Notes: generated by a model from the sequence alone, not told the origin. A DNA stretch of 64,000 nucleotides from Cymbidium sinense (GCA_021442155.1 CM038232.1:65639555-65703554), one strand, 5' to 3'. Counted from the first letter of the stretch, positions 1-12,590 are shown. Program-made: numbers and translations.

Positions 1-1055
1 AGGCTTTTTTCTTATTGAATAATGCATGAAAATACTTGGTATTCCTATCGCCTTCTGATAGTTTCTTAGCAGAAGCCTTTTGTCTCCAGTAAGTTTCCTC
101 CATATCTTGATAATTGGATAATTTATCTTTGGCTTGGTTTAATAAAAGATCTTGGAAGGATCCAGAATAACCTCTTCCTCTAATGATATGACCTCTTGTT
201 CTAATTCTTTTATGTTAGTGAAAATATTTTTGAAACAATTTTTATTCCACCATTTGAGCAATTGTTTAAGCCTTTTTAATTTCAGCCAAAGTCTCTTCAT
301 CCCCGAAACAGAGTTGTCAGGATAAAGAGGATCTCCCCAATTAATAGTCACCACCTCCTTAAATTTGGTATCCAACAACCACATATTCTGAAAATGAAAA
401 GGAGTACAGAGAGGAGGGGACACTGTATTAGCCTTAACGAAAATAAGCAAAGGAGAGTGATCGGAAAAGAGTTTATCCACAAATCATTAAACAAGATCCT
501 ATCAAGTCTTGCCACATTCTGTGATTATTCCATGTGAATTGGGAGCCACTGAAAACCAGATCCCTCAAATGACAATCAAGAGCCATATTATTAAATTCTT
601 CCATAGATAACGGGTTAGGAGGGTTTCCACCCCTTCGTTCTGCCGAGGAAGCAATAATATTAAAATCTCCACCTACGAACCAGGGAGCAATAATAAAGGT
701 CAAGAAACTAATCAGATCATTCCATAGGTTCCTTCTACCATACCTATTGCAGGAAGCATAGACAAAGGATCCAAAGCAGGACCAATTGCCAAATGTGATT
801 TGAGTATTCACAACCTGGTGAAGGTCCTGAATAATATGTAAATCAAAAGGATTTTTCCAAAAGATTCAAATTTTATTACTTGAATTAGCAAAAGAACTAC
901 TAAAGCCAATCATTCTAGCCATAGTTTGGATGTTAGAAGGAAAAATAAAGGGTTCCAAAATTGCCAGCAAAGAAATGTTATGGTTAAGTTGCTAAGTCTA
1001 TTAACGAAAGGGAGCCTATCCCTCTCGCATTCCAAATCGAGGAAAGAGACCATTA
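1..1055 (-). pseudogene. LINE ORF2, endonuclease domain start
   Basis: Start of the ORF2 polyprotein. Near 1055-1020 a WNARGIGS motif matches the usual opening of plant L1 ORF2. Downstream come NTQITFGNWSCFGSFVYAS, then WFVGGDFNII (metal-binding Asp/Asn of the exo/endo/phosphatase fold), then LRDLVFSGSQFTWNN, and after a frameshift near 480 the SDHSPL motif (catalytic Asp-His). The sequence then enters a charged helical linker (KRLKQLLKWWNKN) that precedes reverse transcriptase in intact copies and reaches the window edge. A TGA stop near 865 and the frameshift near 480 make it non-functional. The domain would nick target DNA to prime reverse transcription. Confidence 0.82.
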
Positions 1056-1249
1056 CTTAGAGGAGAAGAGCCATCTAGTAATCGCAAAGATAGGGATTTA
1101 GATTTATGTGATTTGTTTTCCTTTTGAGATAATATGAAAATCATTTTTCAAACCAGCCTCACCATCCCATAGAGTCCAATTAATTGTTTATTGCCTAGAT
1201 TCTCAAGGTTACCTATCAATTCTCCCTCTTCCAACTTATTGTTCCTCTC

Positions 1250-2467
1250 TTAATGCATCTTAGTTTTAGAATTTTGGTCCACATTAGCAGAAGAGTTGGT
1301 GGATGGGTTAGAATGGGGAAGAACACAAACCCCTCGACTTGGGGTGAAAGTTATCTCTAAATATTGCACCTCCTCCAAACCAACCTTCTCATTTAATGGA
1401 TCTTTAGCTATAGGAGATGACATTGCAATACAATTAGCATTATTTAGAGAATCAGAAACAAGAGGAGATCCTAAATCAGAATTGGGAACATTAATATTGC
1501 TATTTTGTATTTGGGACTTGGCTCCAGGCTCCACCATAAGGAAAATGATCCTTCATTAGGTTTGTTCCTATGAGGGATTGATATGCCATATTCAACTTTG
1601 GATCAATTTATGCCTAAGTGTTTGGGGCTCATTTTCATGTTAATGCCTCTCTCCTTTGATGTTTCTTGCACATTGTCCTTAGTACCAAGGGTAGATTTGG
1701 AGACCTAATAATTCTTTTTTAAATGTAGGTGAGCTATAAAACAGTCAACAAAGCTATGACCATGAATTTTGCAATGTGAACAAAATATAGGAAAATTTTT
1801 AAATTTTATTTTTTGCAAATATCCATATTTTTCTGATCGTATCCAAATTTTCTTAGGATATTTTTTGGTAATATCCACTTCCATAAGAACACGAAAATGT
1901 AAGGTCTAGAGCGCAGAGCTTGATCCAATTGGAGAGGATGACCGAATAGGCCAGCCACCGCATAAAGGAATTCGTGGTTAAAGTAATGCACATGAAGATT
2001 GGGATAGACAACCAAACTGGAACAATAGGAGATTCCTCTTTAATGTAGAAAAGGGGGTCCATTTTAATAAACGCATTTGGCAGTTGAACACATAATAAGA
2101 ATGTCTTGAAAAAACATGAGAGTAATCCAAATCGTTAGCCAATTGAATCAAAACATGTCGAGAATCAATTAAACCCACCAAAAAAACACCTGTCAATTTC
2201 AGTGAATGAAAAAAACTTTGAATATTTTCCATGGACGCGAAGAAAATTTACCCACTAAAGCAAACAGGTTTAGCCAATTTTTCTACCACAACATCAAAAC
2301 ATCATACCCCAAAAGTAGTAAAAAAATCAAAAGACTCACCACTATTTACTTTACCAAGCAATACATCCCTAAATGATTTTGAAGATCGGTAGAATAGTAC
2401 CATTTTTCATCAATCCAATAAGAATGGGACGAGATGCATCGATTGTGGGAGAAACTAATGAATCCAT
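1250..2467 (-). pseudogene. LINE ORF1 (DUF4283-like, zinc knuckle)
   Basis: ORF1 protein of a plant L1 LINE, a nucleic-acid-binding protein that coats the element RNA. I place the start at the ATG at 2467-2465, whose frame begins MDSLVSPTIDASRP; after a frameshift a SFRDVLLGK stretch follows. The region 2232-1850 carries the DUF4283-like core (LTGVFLVGLID, RHVLIQLANDLDYS, then SPIVPVWLS, then LFGHPLQLDQAL). At 1782-1741 a CCHC knuckle reads CSHCKIHGHSFVDC (spacing C-2-C-4-H-4-C). The C-terminal part is a low-complexity Ser/Asn/Pro tail ending at a stop near 1250. At least three frame changes separate these pieces. Family assignment is firm; the original exact length is not recoverable by eye. 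Confidence 0.8.
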
Positions 2468-2700
2468 ATTTAAAAGTATGGCATCCCAGCTGAAGCACTA
2501 GCACACTATACCAAAATCAAAGCCAAAAAAATAGAGAAGCCAAAATTAAGTTAATACAAAGTAGGTAGAGTCAGAAAAAGCAAGAGAGAAAGGAGAAGGG
2601 AGGAATCCTCTGGTTCAGGAGAAATATAACCAACCGGTTGCCAAAAAAAGGGAGAAATCAGGCGAGGGGGCCTCAACGGGGAAAAGACTTTGAGAGTGGT
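2468..2700 (-). promoter_or_regulatory. LINE 5' UTR (probable)
   Basis: Sequence upstream of the ORF1 ATG on the minus strand. It is richer in C and T than its surroundings on that strand, including a pyrimidine-rich tract complementary to 2571-2606, and has no long reading frame with recognisable homology. By position it should hold the internal promoter of the LINE. The upstream limit is set only by where the flanking LTR-like sequence begins. Confidence 0.45.
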
Positions 2701-2704
2701 GTGT

Positions 2705-5475
2705 GCATATGTGAATTGTGTGTATCCATCATTCATGTGTATGCATGTGCTAGAAGTTGGATATAACTTTACTTTACATGAATAAAAGATTTGCCCTTAC
2801 ATAAAAAGCTCCCATGCTTATGTATATATCCACATGTACTTAAGCTAGCAAGTATACAGTATGAACATCTCAAGAACACAAGGCTTTAAGTAGCAAAAGA
2901 GGTATTAGATAATCTCACTTTTCTAGTTTAACAATAGCACTTACTTGCTTAAATCTTTAATACATGTGCATATATGCTTAACTAAGAGATGAAATCTTCC
3001 TTTTCTACAAAAATACACATATTAAGAATCATCGAGTGTGCAAAAATATAAAAGTATGTTGTATATATAAATAAGTATGTTAACTTAAATATCATGAGTA
3101 ATAAAAATAAAGAGATGTGTATGCTATTGATGATGAAAAGGAATGATGAAATGTTATCCATGTGATAGTGATTCAATTTTATCAATTCTAAGATGTCTTT
3201 CATGTTTGAATGAGATTCTTTAAGATTAGAAAACTTAAGTTTAATAAAAATATTTAATAAGTCGCTCATTACAAAACCAAAATCATAACAACACATTTTA
3301 GAAAACAACTTAGATTGGGATGAAGGAGGTCAAACCTCTTTACTCTTTTATAACAATTGGATATTAAGTAGGCATCAAGGGAAATAAAAAGAATGTAAAT
3401 TAAAATCAACTAATTCTTTTAATGATTTGAAGAGAAACCTCCCTATTTGAACATTTGAAACTTTTGACAATCATACATCTAAAGCTTAGTCAAACACATA
3501 CCACACCAAATCTTCACACACATATTAGAATATTAAATCACCACTTCTAACTCTAGGTTAGAATGGTGTATGTTGTGGTGTTATGTTTTATTTTATGATA
3601 TAATATTTTAGACTAGATGTTGTGTAGCCTACATGTTAGTTTGTTAATATAATAATATTTTTTGTAGGGATTATGCTTAAAGGGCCAGAAAATAATAAAT
3701 AAATATAAATGTTCTTACTTGGTGTTGCTTATGCAAGCATAATCTAATTGGGGACGTGTGGTTTTACTCATTGTAGTGCTACACCCAAACATATGAAATA
3801 TATATTTGTATGTTTATTTAGCTAACATTTATTTTGTAGGTGTAGCTAGATTTTTTTATAAACATGTACTTTTGTAATAAAAATTAGAATTAGTTCTATG
3901 GAGTTTTGAAGCTTAGAGGAAAAGACTTAGGCCTTATGAAGCTTGGAGCAAATCATTCCAAAAGAAGGAAACAAAAGAAAAGAATGAAGACCCCATAGAT
4001 TCATTGTAATTCTATTTGTAATCCGAGTTGTATTAGGGTAGAGCTCGGCTACCCAATTTCTTTTCTTTTCTGGGTGTATGTCGGTACTCGGCCGCACAAA
4101 CCTTTTATTCTTTTATGAAAATTCAAATATTTGATCATTATGTTTAGTTTCTACAGTAGAAATGACATATTTTTATAGGTCTTTTAAATTATGATGATTT
4201 GATGTGTGACCTCAATGCGGTAGGTTATTTAGAATAAAAATAAATTTTTTTCTTCATCAAATAACTCATACCTAAATTTTAATACAACTCATAACCTCAC
4301 CTTAAAGTCTAGGTTCATAATCAAGATAAATAAAATATTTAGCAACCCCTTAGGTGAATGGTGTATGTTCTCACATCATTCATATAATCTTGTTTCACTC
4401 TTGAATAGGGAGGGTCTACATTCTTGCACGATAAGGGATATGCTTGACCTTTGAGGGTGATCCCTTGTAGTGGAGAACACTTCCTCCCAAATTTAGCCCA
4501 CAACCTTATATGATCATACATATAAGCATAATTGTCCCAAGCCTTAGGCCAAAATGAAAAAAATGGTGTAAAAGATTATAAATTTTAAATTTATTTAAGT
4601 CATATTTCCATGTCAGTCATGATCTTATCTCATAGGGAGTGAGTTTAGGATTCTAGCTTTCTTCCTAATTAAATAATAGTCTAAGCTATCTTGCATTTAC
4701 ATAAGACTAACATATGATTTTAAAGTGATGTGTTCTACCACTCAAGAAGCCCCAAAAGAGTCATGATGGGTTTATCCTCTCTTGTAGAGGTAAACTGTTA
4801 TGTCCCATTTTTCGATAGACTTAGGTCATGCTTTTAGCTTGTGCTAAAGAATCCTAGATTTAGGTTCTAAGGCTACTTATTTCCTTCACGCTAGTATAAG
4901 TCCTCACATCTAGGCATTTCCACAATCTTGTGTTAATAGATTCTAAGCCTAGTATTCTAATAATTCTAACTTAAACAAAATAAATTCTCTCTTGAAATAT
5001 GTAAAGCCTCACTATAGGATAGACCAGAGCACTCACTAGGCTTTCTAGTATCTTGAGTGCTCCCTACTTATCCTCTTTTGGAATTTGTAAATAAGTCTTT
5101 TTACTTAAACTCTCCAACTTGACTTTCATAATACTCAATCTTTGATAGTCTAGCTTTGAAATCTTTTGGGATATTTATTTATGACTTTAATCGAGGGTAT
5201 TCTTAAAAAATTCCTGTTTCCTAAGATATAATTAACTATGGAAGCTTGCTTCCATATGGAACTAAAGAACCTGACAAAAAATAAACCCTGCTTTACTTCT
5301 CCATGTAAAGTAGGGGAAAGATCTTTGGTATAAGACCCATCTTAGATTTTTATTAGGTTATTATGTCTATTGTAGGTTGATGTTTACATCTTTTCAGATG
5401 GTATATCATGCCTTGATGTCGTACCCAATCATTTCAATAAGTACCTCCTGAGATTTGTATGGTGTCCCTATGGCT
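2705..5475 (+). repeat. Giant-LTR family, copy F (3' part)
   Basis: Matches the downstream part of LTRs A, B, D and E in the same order: the CTTTAAGTAG motif (about 2883), the CACCACTTCTA block with the GGTTAG motif (3540-3560), the GGGTAGAGCTCGGCTACCC hairpin (4035-4053), the block before GGATATTT, and the paired hairpins at 5237-5315. Homology stops at the ATGGTGTCC motif near 5468. The 5' part is missing, displaced or removed by the LINE at 1-2700. No coding sequence is visible in it. Confidence 0.75.
5237..5315 (+). other. Paired hairpins near LTR 3' end (copy F)
   Basis: Hairpin 1 at 5237-5256: TATGGAAG stem closing on CTTCCATA. Hairpin 2 at 5286-5315: CCCTGCTTTAC pairing with GTAAAGTAGGG, one G.U wobble. 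The same two hairpins, about 30 bp apart, lie at the equivalent place in LTRs A, B and E with paired differences in hairpin 1. Confidence 0.6.
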
Positions 5476-6259
5476 CCAAATTAAAACACCACATTGGCTA
5501 ACTTAATTCAGGACATATGACATTAGTTTTTAGCTAGCCTTAGGTGCCCTAAGACCATAGTACTTATCTTAAGTTACCCTAAACTTTCTCTTGAACCCAC
5601 CTCATAGAACAAAGAAGTTTGGTCAATTTATTTGACTTCAAACCAAATCAGAATTGAACAAAATATCAATGAATCTAATTTATATTTTTATTGATTTACT
5701 AGGTTTTGACAATTACTTTATATGATCACAACCCATTTTATTGTCACTTGAGATCATCATGGACATAAAGTTATTGATCATAGTCAAATCATGTTTGATC
5801 ATGAAAATATCATTCATCATAAAAAGTTAAAATGAATTACAATCAAATCTAAAAGTTTTGACTTTGATTTTATAAGATCCTAATCACTTATAGGTTTTCT
5901 TAGGACATACTTAAACTTAAGCTATCTTAGCATTGGACAAACCTTGGTTAACCATAGGGTTCAAATGATTGGCCTTAAGTCAATTTGAAAAGCTCAATTC
6001 AAACCATTTTTTTTAAAGAGCCTAATGTACTTGATTATTAGTAATAATAAAACAATATTCATAATCATATATTAGTTCTAGTATAAAAGCCAATATTGAT
6101 TTTAATTTTAATTTGTTGCATTTAACTTTTCATAAATTATTTTTTAATATTGTGCTCACCCTTAGACAAATTACTTACAAACCTCACTTAATCAATTTCT
6201 TAACATCTTTGAGATATCAATTAAAAGATAATTCCACTATTTCATTAGAAGAACCATTT

Positions 6260-6262
<3 letters not shown>

Positions 6263-6301
<39 letters not shown>
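6263..6301. repeat. (AT)n microsatellite
   Basis: About 19 uninterrupted AT dinucleotides. Confidence 0.97.
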
Positions 6302-6303
<2 letters not shown>

Positions 6304-6930
6304 TGATAATTTCCTTGAAGATATGATTAATTAATCATTAGAGCTTGGCTTATATGAACTTGTACCTTAAATAAGATAAATTATATTTAATTCATTTACG
6401 TTAGATAAGAAAATTTTACTAGGGATAAGGACCGAATTTTTAAAATTTAAATCTTTTAATTTTGATTTATAATACATTTTTTTTGAAATAAATACTATTC
6501 TTTATAAAGCATAGTTATTAAAATTATATTTTAATACAGAAACGTATTTTCAATTTTAACTTTTACTAAGAATTTGTTCTATCTTTTGAGAATAAGCTCA
6601 AGCTCAAACCATGTTTTGTTGACATTATTGTATTAGAGACTATATGAATTGAGGAACTTTGAAGAAAAAGGGACTTAATAAATGAACATACTCTTCATGT
6701 TGAAACCCTATAAAGCTTCCTCATAGGGTCTCTAAATGATAGAGAAAATATAAATTAAATTTAAAATTTTATTTTGTTGAGTGATCTTAACCAATTATAT
6801 GTAATTCTAGGAGAAAGTAAACAAACAAATTATCTTATTTATTCTATGAGCACTCTTGATTAGAGCAACACTTGATATTTGGTAGAAATGTTTAAAATAT
6901 TTATGCATTACCTTAATGAAAAATCACTCC

Positions 6931-6934
<4 letters not shown>

Positions 6935-7010
<76 letters not shown>

Positions 7011-7017
7011 GGGTCTA
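6935..7017. repeat. (AT)n microsatellite, long
   Basis: About 40 AT dinucleotides, uninterrupted until a TATGTG end. Likely length-polymorphic. Confidence 0.97.
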
Positions 7018-7929
7018 TTTGGAACATTGAAAGTTGTGGTGGCTATTACAATTTTTTATTTTAAAATGTGAGATTGTAGCTTTCTTGTCATCGTTAGAAT
7101 ATAACTTTACCATATAGCATCTACAAAACATAGCCAAAATGTAATTTCTTTATTGACATTAGTCCACACTAGGGCAAAATGTTGCAAATTCAACCTCAAA
7201 AGATCTTCTGACTATATACTTTGAATGTCTACTAACCTACTCTACATCAAGCAAAACCAATTAGAGATTCAAATCATCAATGGTGTCTCAATGATGTTTC
7301 CTAAGTTTGATCAACTGTTAAATATTTATTTTTCAAGATTGATTCTTATGGTTATTTCTAAAATTTGAATCGCCCTCTTACTTGTTTGACCACTCCTCTT
7401 AGTCCATAACATTTAATATCTTAATAACTTAGGTGGAACATTTCCCTTTTCAATTTGTAGTTATATTGTCCTCCTCTACTTGGTCGAGTGGAACATATAA
7501 TTGATTTCTCACAATATCATGCAACATTTCTCACAATCTCAAAATATAATTGATCATTGTAGTAAATTTTTATATTCCTACAAAATAATTATTAAAAAAT
7601 TCATTATCGAAATAAATATATATGTTATTCATATTTTAAGAAACATATATAATAATAATAATAATAATTTATGAAGAGTTACACTCATATCACACAATTA
7701 TTATGTATTTACATATGACTTATTTATTATAGTTGCACTTAATTAACATACACAACTGTGCAATATACCGACTATTAATCTTTAGTTATCATGTTCAGTT
7801 TTAACTGATAACTCTTTCCCACCTGACATGGCTAGCATGCTCTATAGGTCGAAATTGGCCCGTTGTAAACTTGTGGCACACCGACAACATCAGAGGCTGA
7901 CAACTTATGTCCTCTAAATATGATCCCAT

Positions 7930-8122
7930 CATCACATGATCGCTTCCTCCACCCTCCGCTTCAATATATAGAATTCCATCTTCTAAGTTCCATCTATTGA
8001 ATTTACAAGTCAGATCTTTGTCTTTATCTTCTCTATCTTTATCTATTTCTTCAATTATTTGTGCATCCCTATATTCTTCTGAGAAGCTGATTCTATCTCT
8101 ATACTTGTTTCACGTTGAAGAA
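7930..8122 (+). promoter_or_regulatory. TATA-box promoter-like unit, copy 1
   Basis: TATATAGAATTCCA at about 7966-7979 resembles a plant TATA box, followed by a pyrimidine-rich stretch (TCTTTGTCTTTATCTTCTC) typical of plant 5' leaders, then an ATG at 8123. The same arrangement recurs at 9035, and inverted at 14930-14990 and 15660-15720. Conservation of the TATA, leader and ATG order suggests a duplicated gene 5' end. No expression evidence is possible here. Confidence 0.45.
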
Positions 8123-8197
8123 ATGGTGGAAGATATTATTCAATCGCCAGAGGAGTTCTCCATTGAAGTGATTCTCTATAACTCAATTCTTTTTTAA
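8123..8197 (+). pseudogene. Small ATG exon, unidentified (copy 1)
   Basis: Short frame starting MVEDIIQSPEEFSIEV and ending at a stop at 8195-8197. Its inverted counterpart at 14819-14751 starts MPEDITQSPEVFFIEV, so reading frame and start are kept between copies while flanks diverge. A GT just after the SIE codons (GAA|GTGATT here, GAA|GTAATT in the other copy) could be a splice donor, making this a first exon. I do not recognise the protein. It could equally be a chance frame in a conserved non-coding repeat. Confidence 0.3.
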
Positions 8198-8939
8198 ATG
8201 TTTCCACAAAATGATTCATTTTTTTATTAATTTATGAAGTTTTGAATGTTACTTATACAGTTTTGTTTGTGTCATAAGCAATTTTATTTAAGCATTTTAA
8301 GAGGTAAGTTTTATATATTCATTTATTATTATTATTATTTAAGCTTTGGAAGGATTTAATGCATGTTATTCATCTAATTGTTACATTTTTTTGGTGAAGG
8401 AGATTTGGATCCTCACCAATTTTATAATAGTTGTGGAGAGAAACAATATTTAATTATCTTCTTCACTCTTCTTTTAACTTTTTATAGTTCTTGATTACTT
8501 GGTTGGGAAATCTTAAGGTCTAGATCCCAATAAAAATATTTAATTCATTATAATTTATAAGTGTGAATTCATGAAACTTTATATAATTAAAAATACTTAA
8601 TTTACTCAATTGCAAATGCCAATCACATGAATTAAAAATAGAGTTTGTGCAATGTATAGCACTCATTAAGCCTTATTTAAGATATAAACTACTATTAATT
8701 ATTTCTCATAATTATAAAAACTTTTTAAGCATAATATATATCATTCTTATAAAATTTTATCTCTTCTTAATTGAGAGAATTTTTACTATATATGAATCTC
8801 TTTATGATGTTCGACAAGACTAATATCATTTTATAAGTACCATATAAAAAGTTTAAATAATAAATCTTCGATAAATTTTTTTTCTATAACATAAATTCAT
8901 AATTTTTAATAAAAAATAGGAAAAATGTTTTTATAATAT

Positions 8940-9078
8940 GTCCACTGACAATATAGGTGACAGACAACTTACGGTGCCTAAATATAGGATCTAGTGATTG
9001 TTATAGGATCATTTCCTCCACCTCTTCACTACCATATATAGAATTCCACCATCTTGCTTCCATCAATGGAATTTACAG

Positions 9079-9120
<42 letters not shown>
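8940..9120 (+). promoter_or_regulatory. Promoter-like unit, copy 2 (truncated)
   Basis: Contains TATATAGAATTCCACC at about 9035-9050, then CATCAATGGAATTTACAGAATC and a long CT run. Homologous to 14900-15060 in reverse. The ATG exon seen in copies 1 and 3 is absent, because homology ends at the CT run. Confidence 0.45.
9082..9119. repeat. (CT)n microsatellite
   Basis: About 18 CT dinucleotides at the leader position of promoter-like copy 2. The other copies have shorter, interrupted CT/TA runs at the same place, so the array expanded in this copy. Confidence 0.95.
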
Positions 9121-9121
<1 letters not shown>

Positions 9122-9813
9122 ATGCTCATTCCTAAACTTAGCAGCATTTGGTGTAAAGAAGCTCTTAATATTGGTAAGATGGTGACTGTTGTTGTTGTTT
9201 ATCATGGAATTCAAAAAAAGTAAGTTGTCGTTGTTAATAATTCTGCAAATAAGTTGATGTGGGTTTCTATATATGGCGAAAGGATATTTTAATGTAGAAC
9301 CCATATAGCAGTTTATGGGTTTCTAGTTCGAAAATCTATTGTGATATTTTGGATATATAATTCAATTTAATTGAGTAAAGAAGTTTGATTCTCTTTCGAA
9401 AGATTAAGGGTCATTACGAGTCGAATTTATTTTTTAGTTTTATTTTATTTTGTTTATATTTTAATTAAAAATAAAATATCTTTGGTGTAATAGTTATTTT
9501 TAAAAATATTCAAAACATCCTAAAATTACTTTGAGTGCTTTTAAAAATAATATGATTTATTTTAAAAGAAAAAAAACTTTTATATATATATATATATATA
9601 TATAAAATAATTTGAAAATAAAATAGATTCTAAATAAGAAATTAATTTCAGCTATAACTTTGATCTTGAATTTGATGATCACTAGAATTTTAATCGGAGT
9701 AAACACATCTAATAACAATCATAGTAAAGATATACATAACTTTGAAAAATTGATGGGTCATTTAAGATAATGTATTTTATTTTTTTATTATTTTGTATTT
9801 TAATTCAAAATAA

Positions 9814-9849
<36 letters not shown>

Positions 9850-10393
9850 TTAAAAAATATTTTTATTTTGATGTGATAGTAATGATAGTGATAAATAGCG
9901 ATATTGATGATAGGTGATGACATGCAGTGACTATAGTTAGGAGCAAATAGTAATTATTTTTTAAAATATTAAGTATTTTTAAAAATAATATGATTTTTTA
10001 AACAAAAATATTGAAAAAAATACAGTAAATAAATATATTTTTAAAAATAACATGAAAAGATAAATATAAAATATAAAATATAAAATAAAATTGATCCAAA
10101 CAGTTCCTTAAAATTTAAAAAAAACTATGATGAAAAAAAATTAATTCTGAAAAAGCTAAAAATATCAGTATATCTAAATTCAAAACTTTGCAGTATGGCA
10201 ATCTGTATCATCTCCTACGCTCGAAAGAGTAAATATAGTTGAAGGAGTTCACGCTGGTAATGTGAGCTAATATATTAGAAGGCTGAATCAGTTCTTCCTT
10301 GTTCTTTGCTGCCAAGTTAGCAAAGAAAATATTTATAAGAAAGATATATGAGAATCTGACACTTAATAAGATGTATTAGAGAAAAAAAATTCA
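9121..10393. other. AT-rich low-complexity stretch
   Basis: Contains (TA)n near 9583-9603, an AAT-type trinucleotide run near 9820-9850 and several copies of a TTTTAAAAATAATATGA motif (about 9538, 9972, 10040). No gene or RNA is recognisable. Confidence 0.5.
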
Positions 10394-10445
10394 TGTAGCC
10401 AACCGTATGTGGTGGGATAAGGCATTGTGGTTAAATATTGCTTGG
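10394..10445 (+). repeat. Possible RTE-type LINE/SINE 3' tail remnant
   Basis: The stretch CATGTAGCCAACC followed by GGGATAAGGC resembles the widespread plant non-LTR (RTE-like) 3' end, which normally runs into TTG repeats. Only about 50 bp can be matched from memory and the TTG tail is not present. Confidence 0.35.
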
Positions 10446-10577
10446 ATTCAATTAAATTTGTCAAATGAGAAGAAACAATTTATCAAAGTTGCTTACATTA
10501 TAGAAAATTTGGCTTTAAATCAAAACAAGATGTTGAATTCAAAAGCACTTAGCCTAAAGGTTGAGTAGTACTAGTTA

Positions 10578-10716
10578 GGGAAAATTTTTAAAATAGGCAT
10601 TATGTTAATCTTAATTAGATTGTGAAAAATTTTTTTTTTTTAAAATAGTATAGGATAATCAGTAAAACTAGATTCAGGAATAATATTTTTTTTTACGTGA
10701 TTTTAGCAACACGCAC

Positions 10717-10770
<54 letters not shown>

Positions 10771-11210
10771 TTTATTATTTTTTTAATTAATATAATAATT
10801 TAAAATATTTAAAATATATAATTTAAAATATTTTTTTATGAAATATTTAATAACCAAATATTTATATATTTAGTTATTTATTTATTTATATATATATATA
10901 ATTAAATATATAATTTAAAAAATATTTTTAATTATATATATAAATTTAGAAATTTATTTAATAATTTTTATTAATTAATATAATTATTTAAAATATATAT
11001 TTTATTAATTTTGTTTTATAATTTAAAAAATATTTAAAATATATAAATAAATTATTTTAATAAATAAATAAAGAAAAATAAATTATATAAATATTTTATA
11101 AATTATAAAATAAAGTAATTATATATATATACATAACTTATTTTATTTATTTTATATATTTAATTATATAAATATTTTATATAAAAATTTAATTTAAAAA
11201 TATTTAAAAA
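10578..11210 (+). repeat. Left long TIR of the Mutator-like element
   Basis: Pairs in reverse with 11950-12590. The inner limit is approximate because both arms dissolve into AT repeats. It includes the GA run at 10721-10769. Confidence 0.75.
10721..10769. repeat. (AG)n microsatellite
   Basis: About 24 AG units inside the left TIR. Its partner in the right TIR is the CT run at 12389-12434. Confidence 0.96.
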
Positions 11211-11949
11211 ATAAGAAGTTATTTATATAATATATATATATATAATATAAATATATATATATATGTATATATATTATATACATATATATATAAGATATAT
11301 ATATATAATATATATATATATTATATTTACATATATAATATATATAATTAGTTATTATGATTTAAAAAAAATTTTATTTATTTAAAAATAAATTTAAAAC
11401 AAATAAATAAAAAATTAAATGTTATAAAATAAGTTATTTTATATGTATATTTATTATATAAAGCCCATAAATTATATAAAATATTTTATAATTTTATAAA
11501 GTAATTATATATATTTATAAATTTTAGTTAATATATCTAAATTATATAAATATTTTTAGTTATATAAATAATTTAAAATATTTTAAAATATATAATTTAA
11601 AAATAATTTTATAAAAATTTTAATATATACATTTATATAAGTCTATAATAATAATAATAACAAAAAATATAAAAATATAAAAAATATAAAAAAAAACAAA
11701 TAAATAAATAATTTTTAATAAATAAATAAGGAAAGGAATAATATATATAATAAAAATATATAAATAATAACCAAAATATTTTATAAATATATTAAATAAC
11801 CAAATATTTATATAATTTTTATTTATTTTATTTAACTAATTATATATTTTAAATAAAAATAATTAATTAAATAAATAAATATATATATATATATATAACT
11901 AATTATTTATTTATATATTTTAAATATTTAAATTATTTATATAACTTAA

Positions 11950-12388
11950 AAAATATTTATATAATTAAATATATAAATAAAAAAATTTAAATAAAAAACA
12001 TATATATATATATATAATTACTTATTTATATAATTTATAAAAATATTTATATAATTTATTTCTTTCTTTTATTTATTTATTAAAAATATTTACATATATT
12101 TTAAATATTTTAAATTATATATTTCAAAAAATAAAATTATATATTTTAAATAATTATATTAATTAATAAAAAATTATTAAATAAATTTCTAAATTTATCT
12201 ATATAATTAAAAAATATTTTTAAATTATATATTTAATTATATATATATAAATAAATAAATAACTAAATATATAAAGATTTAGTTATTAAATATTTTATAA
12301 AAAATATTTTTAAATTATATATTTTAAATTATTATATTAATTAAAAATAATAATAAAACCTCTATCTCTCTCTCTCCCTCTCAGCGTG

Positions 12389-12435
<47 letters not shown>

Positions 12436-12590
12436 CTTGTGTTGCTAAAATCAAAAATATTATTCTGACGACTGGCGTCGATTAACATGTCTGATCGGTC
12501 AAAGACGACTAGTATTTTTTCTAAAAAAAAATTTTTCATGCCTAAACACATAATTAAGATTAACATAGTGCCTATTTTAAAAATTTTCCC
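11950..12590 (-). repeat. Right long TIR of the Mutator-like element
   Basis: Reverse complement of the left TIR with indels. Contains the CT array at 12389-12434 and a second short CT array at 12361-12380. The outer terminus is CCTATTTTAAAAATTTTCCC. Confidence 0.75.
12389..12434. repeat. (CT)n microsatellite
   Basis: Partner of the AG run in the left TIR. Reading frames across it are repetitive Arg-Glu artefacts. Confidence 0.95.

Larger units (their letters stand above)
1..2700 (-). mobile_element. L1-type LINE, 5' portion, decayed
   Basis: Minus-strand non-LTR retrotransposon read from about 2700 towards 1 and running off the left edge, so reverse transcriptase and tail are not in the window. 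The order 5' UTR, ORF1 with a DUF4283-like domain and zinc knuckle, then ORF2 starting with an AP-endonuclease-like domain is that of plant L1 LINEs. ORFs carry frameshifts and in-frame stops, so the copy is dead. To its right (from about 2705) the sequence matches the giant LTR family seen elsewhere in the window, which suggests the LINE inserted in an older LTR. The exact 5' end is uncertain by some tens of bases. Confidence 0.85.
5476..7377. other. AT-rich sequence without recognised genes
   Basis: No reading frame with family features, no RNA gene and no clear relationship to the neighbouring LTR family was seen. It contains two TA microsatellites and much AT-rich low-complexity sequence. 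Translated stretches over the TA runs are repeat artefacts. Confidence 0.5.
7378..9120 (+). repeat. Left arm of large inverted duplication
   Basis: Reverse complement of 14368-16107, eroded by indels. Anchors: 7385-7455 pairs with 16030-16100 (around GGTGGAACATTTCCC), 7855-7895 with 15800-15825 (around GGCACACCGACAAC), 8470-8960 with 15100-15540, and 9035-9120 with 14900-14980. Inside the arm the promoter-like unit occurs twice in tandem (about 7850-8215 and 8940-9120). Homology is lost after the CT run at 9119. Confidence 0.75.
10578..12590. mobile_element. Non-autonomous Mutator-like element, foldback type
   Basis: The element begins GGGAAAATTTTTAAAATAGG and ends with its reverse complement. 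It is flanked by a perfect 9-bp direct repeat TACTAGTTA (10569-10577 and 12591-12599), the duplication length diagnostic of Mutator-like transposons. The terminal inverted repeats are very long: collinear inverted matching, with indels, can be followed for at least 600 bp inward (AAAATAGGCA and TTAATCTTAATTA blocks, TTTTAGCAACAC, a GA/CT run, then AT-rich TTTATTTA blocks). The centre is almost pure A/T. No transposase frame exists, so it would depend on an autonomous relative. The arms are not identical: the right arm holds about 40 extra bp near 12480 and different CT-run lengths. Confidence 0.85.

Noticed and set aside
1296..1559. Plus-strand 87-codon frame
   Set aside because: Antisense shadow of the LINE ORF1 C-terminal segment.
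6879..7064. Open frame with a long Tyr-Ile run
   Set aside because: It is the translation of an (AT)n microsatellite.
9029..9304. Open frames with Ser-Leu or Arg-Glu runs here and at 12381-12566
   Set aside because: Produced by CT/GA microsatellites; no protein-like flanks.
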